Below, piece after piece: positions 7,587-14,479 of a DNA stretch of 14,503 nt (positions are counted from its first letter, which is position 1; every line of letters begins with the position of its first letter). Where the stretch lies: NCBI GenBank assembly GCA_903860995.1, contig CAIOSS010000341.1, positions 1-14,503 of the forward strand, read 5' to 3'. Origin of the DNA: an uncultured delta proteobacterium (lineage in GTDB: Bacteria > Myxococcota_A > Polyangia > Polyangiales > Ga0077539). Under the pieces are notes generated by a model. It was not told the DNA's origin and made no database searches. It saw only the letters and a list, made by a program, of their open reading frames with translations. The position numbers and the translations under genes are program-made.

Positions 7587-9691
7587 GCAGCGAGACCGAG
7601 CGCGTGGCGCGTCAGGTCGGAGCGGGTGAGGCGCTCGATCCGCCGATGGTGGGCCCGATCGATATGACCGGGGTGGCCTTCGCGGGGGCAAACCTGGAGG
7701 GCGTGGGCTTCTATCGAACCACGCTGAAGCACGCCGACCTGTCGGGCGCCCGGCTGGCGAGTGCCTACCTGGTGCGCGCTGATCTCGACGACGCCAACCT
7801 GAGGGCGGCGGACCTCTCCGGGGTGATTCTCACGGGCTCCGAAGCGGTCTTGTCGGCTTCGAACACCGATGTCTCTTCGGTGTACGATGAAGACATTGCC
7901 GCGCAGGACCCCGATCTGGCCCAGGCCGCACAGAAGGCTGGTTTGTCAGGTTTTGACGAGGGTACGCTGTCTGCCCGCAGGGCGTGCCTCGCGTCGGCGT
8001 GTCTCAAATCGGCCGTGCTCGAAGGCGTCGATTTCTCTGATGGCAACCTGCGGGAGGCCACCCTCGAGAGCGCCGTACTCATGCGGTGCACGCTCGACAA
8101 CGCGCGACTCAACGGTGCGCGACTCAACGGTGCGCGACTCTCGAACACCACGCTCCGCGGGGCCGACCTCGGCCAGGCGAACCTGTCCGGCGCGACCTTG
8201 ATCGACTGCGACCTTCACGGCGTGAGTCTTCGTGGCGCCCGGCTCGAGGGAACCGTATTTGAGCGCTGTCGGCTCGGCTCGGTGGCATTCGAGGACAGCG
8301 AAATCGATGGTGCTTCCTTCCTCGATGTCGAGCCGCGCTCGCTCGCCTTCGTCGGAGCCACCGTGCGCCGCCTCCGGATCACCGGGGTCTCGCTCCGCGA
8401 GAGCGGCGCGCTGCGGGGCGATCACGGCGGCGGTGGCTTCGCCCAATGCGACCTGAGTGGCATGAATCTCACCGGTGCGAGTTTCGCCCACGCCGACCTG
8501 CGCGGGGCCAACCTCATCGGGTGCCAGCTCACCGGAGTTGATCTCACTGGGGCCGATCTCTCCGGGGCTGATCTCTCCGGGGCCGACCTGTCGCAGGCGC
8601 TCCTTGACGGCGCACGGCTCTGCAACGCCTCGCTCGTTCGCGCGCAGATGGCGCGCATCACCCTGCGCGGGGCCTTCCTCGACGACGCCAACCTCGAAGA
8701 TGCCAATCTGGAGGAGGCATCGCTCGAGGGGGCATACGCCGCGGGCGCGATCTTTCGTCGCGCAAAGCTCGATCGCGCGGTGCTCCGGGGAGCCGCGTTG
8801 ACCGGGGCCGATCTGTCTCTCGCGACGCTGACCGGGGCCACGTTGGACGGGGCCGATCTGGCCCGCGCGCTGCTGGTCTCGGCCCGGTGTGACGGCGCTT
8901 CGCTTCAAAGCGTCAATCTTTCCGGGGCCAACCTCCAGGGGGCCCGTTTCACCGATGCGACGTTTCACGGCGGCGATCTCGGCGGCGCTTCCTTGTCCGA
9001 GGCGATCTTTGACGGTGCGACGATGGAGGGTGTTCGGATGGTGGGCTGCGCCTTCGCCGGGGCGAGCTTTGCGCGGGCTGCGATGCTCGCCGTCGACCTC
9101 GTCGGCGCAGATTTGCATCAGTCCCGCCTCGGCTGCGCGAAGATGTCCCGATGCAACCTGTCGGGAGCAAACCTCGCGGGTCAGACGCTCGCGGGCTGCG
9201 ACCTGACGTTGAGTGACCTGTCCGATGCCCAACTCGCGCGCGCCAATCTCCGCGGCGCCGACCTTGGCCAGGCGAACCTGGGGGGTGCGATCTTGAGCGG
9301 CGCGGACCTCCGTGGCACTCGCGGAAAAGCGGTAAACTTCACCGGGGCGAAGCTCGAGGGGGCCGATCTTCGCGAGTGTCATCTCCCGATGGCTTGTTTC
9401 GAGGGCGCTTCCCTGCAAGACGCCGACTTCACCGGGGCGAAGCTCGAACAGGTGATCTTCGTCGGGGCTGATTGCGCCCGCGCGTGCTTCATCGGTGCAT
9501 CGCTCGGCTACGCTGACCTTACCCGGGCGAAGCTCACCCATGCCGACTTCACCGCCGCGGACGCGCACTGCACCAACTTGCACCGCGCCGATGTCCGGGG
9601 GGCGGTGTGGCATGAAACCAACCACACCGGGCAACGACTGACCGATCGCGATCTTGCCGCAGCCGAAGACTGGCAACCTTCCTCCGACTGA
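7583..9691 (+). CDS. Pentapeptide-repeat protein (full-length solenoid)
   Basis: The 702-residue product is almost entirely pentapeptide repeats of the A(D/N)L.G class, for example LSGADLSGADLSGADLSQ, predicted to form one or more long right-handed quadrilateral beta helices. Regularity is broken at residues 86-135, an acidic helical insert with SSVYDEDIAAQDPDLAQAAQ, and near 250-285, so two or three solenoid blocks are likely. The last 25 residues (HETNHTGQRLTDRDLAAAED) are not repeats. There is no signal peptide, membrane segment or catalytic motif. Its ATG overlaps the stop of the DUF2169 gene (ATGA) and a CGGAG precedes it by 6 bases, so translation is probably coupled. Pentapeptide proteins commonly sit between DUF2169 and DUF3540 genes in T6SS spike clusters, where their role is unknown; a scaffold or adaptor part is plausible. 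The gyrase-protecting, DNA-mimic role known for Qnr/MfpA proteins is possible but nothing here shows it. Confidence 0.9.
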   Translation: MSSETERVARQVGAGEALDPPMVGPIDMTGVAFAGANLEGVGFYRTTLKHADLSGARLASAYLVRADLDDANLRAADLSGVILTGSEAVLSASNTDVSSVYDEDIAAQDPDLAQAAQKAGLSGFDEGTLSARRACLASACLKSAVLEGVDFSDGNLREATLESAVLMRCTLDNARLNGARLNGARLSNTTLRGADLGQANLSGATLIDCDLHGVSLRGARLEGTVFERCRLGSVAFEDSEIDGASFLDVEPRSLAFVGATVRRLRITGVSLRESGALRGDHGGGGFAQCDLSGMNLTGASFAHADLRGANLIGCQLTGVDLTGADLSGADLSGADLSQALLDGARLCNASLVRAQMARITLRGAFLDDANLEDANLEEASLEGAYAAGAIFRRAKLDRAVLRGAALTGADLSLATLTGATLDGADLARALLVSARCDGASLQSVNLSGANLQGARFTDATFHGGDLGGASLSEAIFDGATMEGVRMVGCAFAGASFARAAMLAVDLVGADLHQSRLGCAKMSRCNLSGANLAGQTLAGCDLTLSDLSDAQLARANLRGADLGQANLGGAILSGADLRGTRGKAVNFTGAKLEGADLRECHLPMACFEGASLQDADFTGAKLEQVIFVGADCARACFIGASLGYADLTRAKLTHADFTAADAHCTNLHRADVRGAVWHETNHTGQRLTDRDLAAAEDWQPSSD
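8102..8140 (+). repeat. Exact tandem 15-bp repeat in pentapeptide gene
   Basis: The unit GCGCGACTCAACGGT occurs twice exactly (8102-8116, 8117-8131) plus 9 bases of a third. It encodes consecutive LNGAR pentapeptides and points to recent slippage or duplication of a single repeat coil. Confidence 0.9.
8540..8584 (+). repeat. Tandem 15-bp repeat in pentapeptide gene
   Basis: Three 15-base units starting GATCTC (8540, 8555 and 8570) each encode a DL(T/S)GA pentapeptide. The second and third differ only in the final base, which suggests recent expansion of the solenoid. Confidence 0.85.
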
Positions 9692-9705
9692 AACGAGGAG
9701 TTTCG

Positions 9706-10383
9706 ATGAGCCTTGCCTATCGAGTACAGACGCCTCCCGTCCCTGTGTCGAGTGACGACGCCGATATGGGTTTGATCTCTGAGCAGCGGCTTCGCACTCA
9801 GGGAGGTGCATCCGCCGTGGTGCGCCTGGTAGACGGAATCGAACACATCGAGGTGCGCGACTGTCGCGATCGGCTCGTGTTTGAGTTCGATCCGGAGACC
9901 GGGCGCACGGTGGTGTGGGCGCCAGGCGGTGACCTCTCCTTCCGGGCTGCCGGAAACGTCGAGTTCGTCGCGGGGAAGTCCGTTCAGTGTCGGGCGCACG
10001 ACGAGGTCAAGATCGAGGCGGGCGAGGGCCGTTTGCGCTCGTCGTTCACTCTCGGGGCCCAGGCCGTCGCGATCTCGTCGCGGGTGCTGCGCATGGCGGC
10101 CGAGAGTGCTGACTTCGCGCTCACGGAGGCAAACCTTCGAAGTGAGCACCTGCGCGCCAGGGTGGGTGACGCGAAGGTGGTCATGAGCCGCCTCGAGACC
10201 ATCACCGATCGTCTATTCGAGCAGGCGAAGACGGTATTTCGTACCGTGGAAGACCTGCATCAGCTCAAGACGGGCCGGGCGCGCACGCTCGTTCGTGATG
10301 GATACGACCTCCGGGCTGGGTACGCCTCCATCGAGGCCGAAGCCGACATGAAGATCGACGGCAAGTCGATTCACCTCGGTTAG
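9706..10383 (+). CDS. DUF3540 family protein, T6SS spike-cluster component
   Basis: The 225-residue product matches the DUF3540 pattern: a variable N-terminus, a central beta-rich section (about 45-130) of short strands such as DRLVFEFDPETGRTVVWAPG and VEFVAGKSVQCRAHDEVKIE, a helical part (about 150-195, VMSRLETITDRLFEQAKTV) and the typical end DMKIDGKSIHLG. The beta-rich pattern is like the tail strands of VgrG, but function is unknown. DUF3540 genes are found beside DUF2169, pentapeptide and DUF4150 genes in T6SS auxiliary clusters, as here, which suggests a part in assembling or loading the spike. A strong GAGGAG lies 5 bases before the ATG (9695-9700), the best ribosome-binding site in the operon. 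There is no signal peptide or membrane segment. The gene sits 14 bases after its neighbour and 16 before the next gene. Confidence 0.88.
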   Translation: MSLAYRVQTPPVPVSSDDADMGLISEQRLRTQGGASAVVRLVDGIEHIEVRDCRDRLVFEFDPETGRTVVWAPGGDLSFRAAGNVEFVAGKSVQCRAHDEVKIEAGEGRLRSSFTLGAQAVAISSRVLRMAAESADFALTEANLRSEHLRARVGDAKVVMSRLETITDRLFEQAKTVFRTVEDLHQLKTGRARTLVRDGYDLRAGYASIEAEADMKIDGKSIHLG

Positions 10384-10399
10384 CGAAAGGGCGCGCGCG

Positions 10400-10810
10400 A
10401 TGTTTCCCATTTCGACAACCATGACCGGCAATTGCATGGCGATGCCCGATACCTGTAAGACGCCGTCGCCCGCGGGCCCCGTCCCGGTTCCATATCCCAA
10501 CATGGCAATGCTGATGCAGGCCACTCCGCCGACGTGCTCGAAGAAGGTCAAGATCATCAGTATGCCGGTGGTGCTTCTCGGCACGAAGATTCCGATGTCT
10601 TCCGGCGATGAGGCCGGCGCTGCGGGCGGCGTCGTGTCTGGGATGATCAAGGGTCCGGTGATGTTCACGAAGGGGTCGATCAAGGTGAAGATCGAAGGGC
10701 AACCGGTGATCTACCACACGTGCACGACCGGCCAGAACGGCTCGAGCCCCAACGCGCCTTGCGGCGTGCAGGTGTCGCCGTCTCAGGCCAAGGTGATGGT
10801 GCAGATGTAA
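10400..10810 (+). CDS. DUF4150 PAAR-like spike-tip protein
   Basis: The 136-residue protein is a stand-alone DUF4150 (PAAR-like) domain. It has MFPISTTMTG at the start, PDTCKTPSPAGPVPVPYPNM (16-35), PMSSGDEAGAAGGVVSGMIK (65-84), FTKGSIKVKIEGQPVIYHTC (89-108) and the closing SPSQAKVMV (126-134). PAAR-like proteins cap the VgrG trimer with a sharp tip and frequently carry or recruit the toxin. Here there is no fused toxin. Cys12, Cys19, Cys46, His106, Cys108 and Cys121 are candidate metal or disulfide ligands; PAAR tips bind a metal ion, but which residues do so here cannot be read from the sequence. GAAAGG precedes the ATG by about 8 bases. It follows the DUF3540 gene by 16 bases and lies 66 bases before vgrG, consistent with one spike assembly unit. 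Confidence 0.93.
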   Translation: MFPISTTMTGNCMAMPDTCKTPSPAGPVPVPYPNMAMLMQATPPTCSKKVKIISMPVVLLGTKIPMSSGDEAGAAGGVVSGMIKGPVMFTKGSIKVKIEGQPVIYHTCTTGQNGSSPNAPCGVQVSPSQAKVMVQM

Positions 10811-10876
10811 TGGGTACCATGATCACACAGAGGCCTCGGACGCGCGCAAAGACACTTTACGGAGCGACTTCAAGCC

Positions 10877-12820
10877 ATGAGTGAAGGTGACGATACGGTC
10901 ATTGTGCAGGGTTCGGTGCCAATCGCCCTCGGTCGCGGCGAAGGGAGCGACGACGCAGACATCGATGACTTCGCGGTCACCGAAGTGGTCGGTCACACGA
11001 TCGCCTCAGGTGCAGCCGCGACTCCAGTCCGCGCATCGACCGGCGATACGGATTCCCTCGACCAGGCCGCATCGCAGGTGCTCGATGCAAGAGCTCAGGC
11101 GATCGCGCGCGGCCCGGCTCCACAGCCCGTTGCCGCGTCCGAGGTCGCCGCATTTCAGTCCGCGACACTTCTAGAGGCGATGGTCGAGACGAGCGATCCG
11201 ATTGCCACGGCGTCTGCCCCTGATTCGAGATCTGTTTGGTATTCGACCTGCGCTGACACAGGAACCGACAACGTCGGCACCCGCTTCGCGCGCACTGCAC
11301 CGGCGACCGGCGAGAGTCATCTGGCCCCGATCAGCGCTCCGCGCCAGCCGTGTCTTGCGGTGTTCCGCTCGGCGGCGTTTCACGAGGAGGAATGGTCTGC
11401 TCGCGCGATGTCCTCCAGGGGCAGCGTGTCCGGTCTCTACGAATACGATGTTGAGATCGAGATGCGTTTCCAAGGGGCCCTCGACGGCACATGGACGTCT
11501 CAGCTCCTCAATGCCCCGGCGTTCGTCGCGTTTGGCGACGAAGACCTGCACCGGACGCATGGGATTATCACCGAGGTGGAGTTACTGACGGACAACGCCG
11601 ATGAGACGGTAGTGTTTCGGGTGCGAATGGTGCCTCGGCTCTGGCTTCTCACGCAGACGACGCAGTCTCGTGTCTACGCGGACCAGACCGTGCCCGAGAT
11701 CGTGTCGTCCGTTCTCCTCCGGGCGGGGATGAACATTCATGGCGTCAACCTGTTCGAATTCCGTCTGCTAAGTAGCGAGAGGAGGTTTCCGGCGAGGGAG
11801 TATGTCGTCCAGTACGACGAGACGGATTATCAGTTTATCTGTCGACTCCTGGAGCACGATGGCATCTTCTTCTTCTTCGAGCAGGGCGAGGACTTTGAGA
11901 AGGTCGTGTTCGTCGATGAGGTGGCGACGCTGCTCCGGGATGGCATCCCGGGTGGGGCGGTGTATCAGACGGTTCAGGGAGTCAGCGACGCGGAGTCCGT
12001 CACCTCACTGCGTCGTATCGAGCATCGCGTGCCCCGGCGGGTTGTCACGAACGATTACAATTGGCTCACGCCGGACGTGTCCCTCGTCGCCGAGTCGGAG
12101 ATCACCCACGACGGCTTCGGAACTGTCGTTCGGCATGCCGAGCACTACATGACGGGCACCGAAGGCTCCGCGATCGCGAGGGTGCGCTCGAGCGAGATCG
12201 CCGCGACGCAGACCATTTACCGTGGGAAATCAACAATTCAAGGGCTTGCGCCTGGCGTGCGCTTCACCCTCCAGGATCACTTCGAACCGAGCTTCAATCG
12301 AAGCTACTTCGTGCTGGAGGTTCGGCACGACGTGCCCAATCCCTCGACTTCGACTTCGACTTCGACGCCGGGGTACCAGAACGAGTTCGTCGCTGTATCT
12401 TCCGATCAGCCCTACGCGCCGCCGCGGGTGACGCCCCGGCCTCGCATCCATGGCCTGGTTCACGGCCATATCTACGGAGAACCGGATCACGAAGAGGCGC
12501 CGGTCGACTCGAAGGGACGCTACCGCGTGATGCTACCCTGGGCGAACGCGGAGAGCAGCGATGAAGGTGTTTCGTGCTGGATTCGGCGGGCGCAGCCGAG
12601 CGCCGGCGCTGGCTATGGCATGCACCTGCTGCTGTATCCGGGCACGGAAGTGTTGATCGCGCACATCGACGGCGACCCCGACCGACCGATCATCGTGGGG
12701 GCAGTTCACAACGAGGCCACTCGATCGCCGGTCACGAATGCAGACAACCCGGACGCGAGCGTGATCTTTACGCGGGGTGGAATCGAGATCGAGATGTACG
12801 ACCCACCCAGCGACGGCTGA
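10877..12820 (+). CDS. vgrG: VgrG (TssI) spike protein with N-terminal extension and no C-terminal tail
   Basis: The 647-residue product is a type VI spike protein. Residues 1 to about 157 are an acidic, low-complexity extension not found in ordinary VgrGs. The gp27-like base follows (about 158-500), with HRTHGIITEVEL, VRMVPRLWLL, the hallmark REYVVQYDETDYQFICRLLE (307-326) and DGIFFFFEQ. The gp5 OB fold is at about 525-625 (DSKGRYRVMLPWA, GMHLLLYPGTEVLIAHIDGD, PIIVGAVHN). The protein then stops after a short stub, RGGIEIEMYDPPSDG, so the long beta-prism needle usual for VgrG is missing. A hexanucleotide run encodes an STSTSTST insert near residue 490. ACGGAG lies about 12 bases before the ATG, a long spacing; internal starts (ATG 11180, removing 101 residues) are possible. 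VgrG trimers are expelled through the sheathed tube into target cells. As the last gene of the operon, it probably pairs with the PAAR-like protein upstream. Confidence 0.95.
   Translation: MSEGDDTVIVQGSVPIALGRGEGSDDADIDDFAVTEVVGHTIASGAAATPVRASTGDTDSLDQAASQVLDARAQAIARGPAPQPVAASEVAAFQSATLLEAMVETSDPIATASAPDSRSVWYSTCADTGTDNVGTRFARTAPATGESHLAPISAPRQPCLAVFRSAAFHEEEWSARAMSSRGSVSGLYEYDVEIEMRFQGALDGTWTSQLLNAPAFVAFGDEDLHRTHGIITEVELLTDNADETVVFRVRMVPRLWLLTQTTQSRVYADQTVPEIVSSVLLRAGMNIHGVNLFEFRLLSSERRFPAREYVVQYDETDYQFICRLLEHDGIFFFFEQGEDFEKVVFVDEVATLLRDGIPGGAVYQTVQGVSDAESVTSLRRIEHRVPRRVVTNDYNWLTPDVSLVAESEITHDGFGTVVRHAEHYMTGTEGSAIARVRSSEIAATQTIYRGKSTIQGLAPGVRFTLQDHFEPSFNRSYFVLEVRHDVPNPSTSTSTSTPGYQNEFVAVSSDQPYAPPRVTPRPRIHGLVHGHIYGEPDHEEAPVDSKGRYRVMLPWANAESSDEGVSCWIRRAQPSAGAGYGMHLLLYPGTEVLIAHIDGDPDRPIIVGAVHNEATRSPVTNADNPDASVIFTRGGIEIEMYDPPSDG
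12344..12366 (+). repeat. Hexanucleotide run (TTCGAC) in vgrG
   Basis: Nearly four copies of TTCGAC encode alternating Ser-Thr at the junction between the base and the OB fold of VgrG. It is a likely slippage-prone, in-frame microsatellite that varies linker length. Confidence 0.85.
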
Positions 12821-12825
12821 GCTTC

Positions 12826-14187
12826 TCAGGGCCGGTAAAGGCGTGCGAGCGCGTCGTAGGCAGGGCGTGGCACGCGGTCAATGGTGACGACCCCCCACCA
12901 CTCTTCGTTGAAGGTGTTGTCGGGGTAGGGACCGCCGCCGGGCGCGACGCCGCCGATATCGTGCACAGATGGGCTGCCCGCCTGGTCCTTCCACCACTCG
13001 TCGGACCACTCGAAGATGGTGCCGCCGAGGGTGACCCCGTCGGTGTGCCTCGCGGTGCTCCGGGCGAGGATCAGCTGCGTGAGGGCGGTGGTCGCCTCGG
13101 CCTGCGCCGCTACGTTCTCCATCCCAGCGCCACGCGCGTCCCAGGCATCCGCGCCGTATTCGGAGATGAACATGGGCGCTCCGCTGAGGGCCGCCCACCG
13201 CGTGAACAGGTCGCCGAATCCGATGTTGCGATAGACGTTGAGGCCCCACACGTCGATGGCCGGCATCGCGGCAATCGTCGCGGCGCTCGGCAACTCTCCG
13301 TAGACCGTGGACACGGGCCGGCTTGGATCGAGGACATGAATCGCGGCCGCGATGCGCTGAAGGCGATCGCGCGCGGTGACGAAGGGGACCCCGGTGAAGA
13401 GTCCGTTGTAGTTCCACTCGTTGCCCACGAGCCACATCAAGATTGCGGGGTGGTTCATCACCGCGCGAACTGCCTCTGTCGCCTCGGACTCCGGGGCGCC
13501 GCCATACGCATAAACGGTCATCAGCACCCCGATGTCGTGGGCGTACAAGATATCGAGCACCGCCCGGTCGAGGATGGGCGTGTACGTCCGCACCGCATTG
13601 ATACCGGCGGCTTGCATGAGCCGCGCGTCGGTCTCTGCGAAGCGCAGGTAGTCTGGCGGAAACGTCGCCCCGCGCGCGACGGGTGACCAGCATACCCCGC
13701 GGATTTCGATTGGGACTCCATTGCGCAACAGCCGACGGCCGGAGGTGCGCAGAGTCGTGGGGCCAGCATCGGAGACGACACCCCGATCGGAGACGACACC
13801 CCGATCGGAGACGACACCCGCATCGACGGCGCCGGACACGTCAGATCGGACGGCGACATCGGTTGCGGCTCCTGCATCGAACAACGTCGCCACATCGAGA
13901 GAGCCCGTTACATCAGAGGCGACCGCCGCATCTACAGAGGCGCTCACATCGGCAGCAATTGGCGTGTCGGAGGCGACCGCGACCTCGGCGTCGATCGACG
14001 TGTCGAAGGCAACCGCGACCTCGGCGGCGATCGGCGTGTCGAAGGCGACCGCGACCTCGGCGGCGATCGACGTGTCGGTAGCGACCGCGGCGTCGGGCCC
14101 GACCGGAGCAGCCTCGCAACCAAGTGCCAAGAATGCAGCGAGCAAGGCAACTCTTGCAGATGAGTCTGAAGTACGCACGATGGCCAT
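12826..14187 (-). CDS. Predicted lipoprotein glycoside hydrolase (GH2/GH5-like TIM barrel) with repeat linker
   Basis: The 453-residue protein has a lipoprotein signal (arginine, hydrophobic core VALLAAFLALGC, lipidated Cys24). Residues 26-142 are a disordered linker made of 12-residue repeats (DTSIAAEVAVAF and variants) and a VVSDRG triplet. From about 145 comes a catalytic TIM barrel of the GH2 C-terminal/GH5 type: NGVPIEIRGVCW, MQAAGINAVRTYTP, NHPAILMWLVGNEW with likely acid/base Glu257, and MFISEYGADAW with likely nucleophile Glu343. In this clan the enzymes retain anomeric configuration and act on beta-linked glycans such as mannans, glucans or galactosides; the substrate here is unknown. 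The protein should be anchored on a membrane facing the periplasm or cell surface. The ATG at 14187 is chosen because it places the signal peptide at the N-terminus, with GGAAA about 10 bases ahead; an in-frame ATG at 14226 would add 13 residues. The gene converges on vgrG with 5 bases between stops. A link to T6SS is not shown. Confidence 0.85.
   Translation of the reverse strand: MAIVRTSDSSARVALLAAFLALGCEAAPVGPDAAVATDTSIAAEVAVAFDTPIAAEVAVAFDTSIDAEVAVASDTPIAADVSASVDAAVASDVTGSLDVATLFDAGAATDVAVRSDVSGAVDAGVVSDRGVVSDRGVVSDAGPTTLRTSGRRLLRNGVPIEIRGVCWSPVARGATFPPDYLRFAETDARLMQAAGINAVRTYTPILDRAVLDILYAHDIGVLMTVYAYGGAPESEATEAVRAVMNHPAILMWLVGNEWNYNGLFTGVPFVTARDRLQRIAAAIHVLDPSRPVSTVYGELPSAATIAAMPAIDVWGLNVYRNIGFGDLFTRWAALSGAPMFISEYGADAWDARGAGMENVAAQAEATTALTQLILARSTARHTDGVTLGGTIFEWSDEWWKDQAGSPSVHDIGGVAPGGGPYPDNTFNEEWWGVVTIDRVPRPAYDALARLYRP
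13771..13824 (-). repeat. Three 18-bp direct repeats in lipoprotein linker
   Basis: GGAGACGACACCCCGATC (plus-strand sense) occurs at 13771, 13789 and, with small changes, 13807. It encodes three copies of a six-residue GVVSDR/A-type unit at the end of the linker. It is an in-frame minisatellite with no spacers, so not a CRISPR array. Confidence 0.9.
13961..14098 (-). repeat. 36-bp tandem repeats in lipoprotein linker
   Basis: Units of 36 bases start at 13961, 13997, 14033 and 14069 (the last degenerate). Each encodes a 12-residue D-T-(S/P)-I-A-A-E-V-A-V-A-F-like unit next to the lipidated cysteine. The second and third copies differ at only a few bases, so copy number may vary between strains. 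Confidence 0.9.
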
Positions 14188-14220
14188 TGTCACACATTTC
14201 CAGCGTGGGTGGCGCAAATA

Positions 14221-14360
14221 GGCCATGCGTCAAAGGTCGCGCGGGAACACAAACCGTGCGATTCGGCCATGCGTCTAACCCTGCGCAGCGGCGGGTTCGC
14301 GGGCACCGCAGCCTGACCGTGCGCGCCGCCGCCGAGCGGCTCTTCGGGCCATGCGTCGAA
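14221..14360. repeat. Three copies of a 14-base interspersed repeat GGCCATGCGTCNAA
   Basis: Copies lie at 14221-14234, 14265-14278 and 14347-14360, differing mainly at one base. The second and third are each preceded by ACCGTGCG (14253 and 14316), so the region may be degenerate longer units. It lies just upstream of the lipoprotein gene. All frames on both strands remain open here simply because of base composition and the repeat; I see no convincing gene in the last 316 bases. Confidence 0.6.
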
Positions 14361-14391
14361 GCTCGCGCAGACCTCACCCCCGCTGCCGCGC

Positions 14392-14479
14392 GCCCCTCTC
14401 CATGAATGGAGAGGGGCTGCGATCACCTGACAGCTCGTCGTGAGACGCAGCCCTTTTAGTAGCCCCTCGCCATTCATGG
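14392..14479. repeat. Nested inverted repeats, possible terminator or mobile-element end
   Basis: A perfect 12-bp inverted repeat (GCCCCTCTCCAT, 14392-14403, with its complement at 14406-14417) leaves a 2-base centre. An overlapping 8-bp stem (GGGCTGCG 14414-14421 with CGCAGCCC 14446-14453) has an inner TCAC/GTGA stem and is followed by TTTT, resembling a plus-strand intrinsic terminator. A third segment, GCCCCTCGCCATTCATGG at 14462-14479, is the inverted copy of 14400-14417 with one mismatch. No plus-strand gene lies just upstream in this window, so a terminator role is unproven. Confidence 0.65.

Noticed and set aside
7946..9811. 621-codon minus-strand open frame opposite the pentapeptide gene
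   Set aside because: It mirrors the regular repeat on the coding strand and has a repetitive, charge-rich product, typical of a shadow frame.
12574..13686. 370-codon plus-strand open frame over the 3' end of vgrG and the lipoprotein gene
   Set aside because: It overlaps two well-supported genes, and its product shows no recognisable domain.
13771..13824. CRISPR array
   Set aside because: The repeats are adjacent with no unique spacers and keep the reading frame of the lipoprotein linker.
14190..14477. 95-codon minus-strand open frame at the right end, and other overlapping frames
   Set aside because: It consists of the interspersed repeat and palindromes read as protein; no RBS or domain supports it, though the repeat itself is reported.
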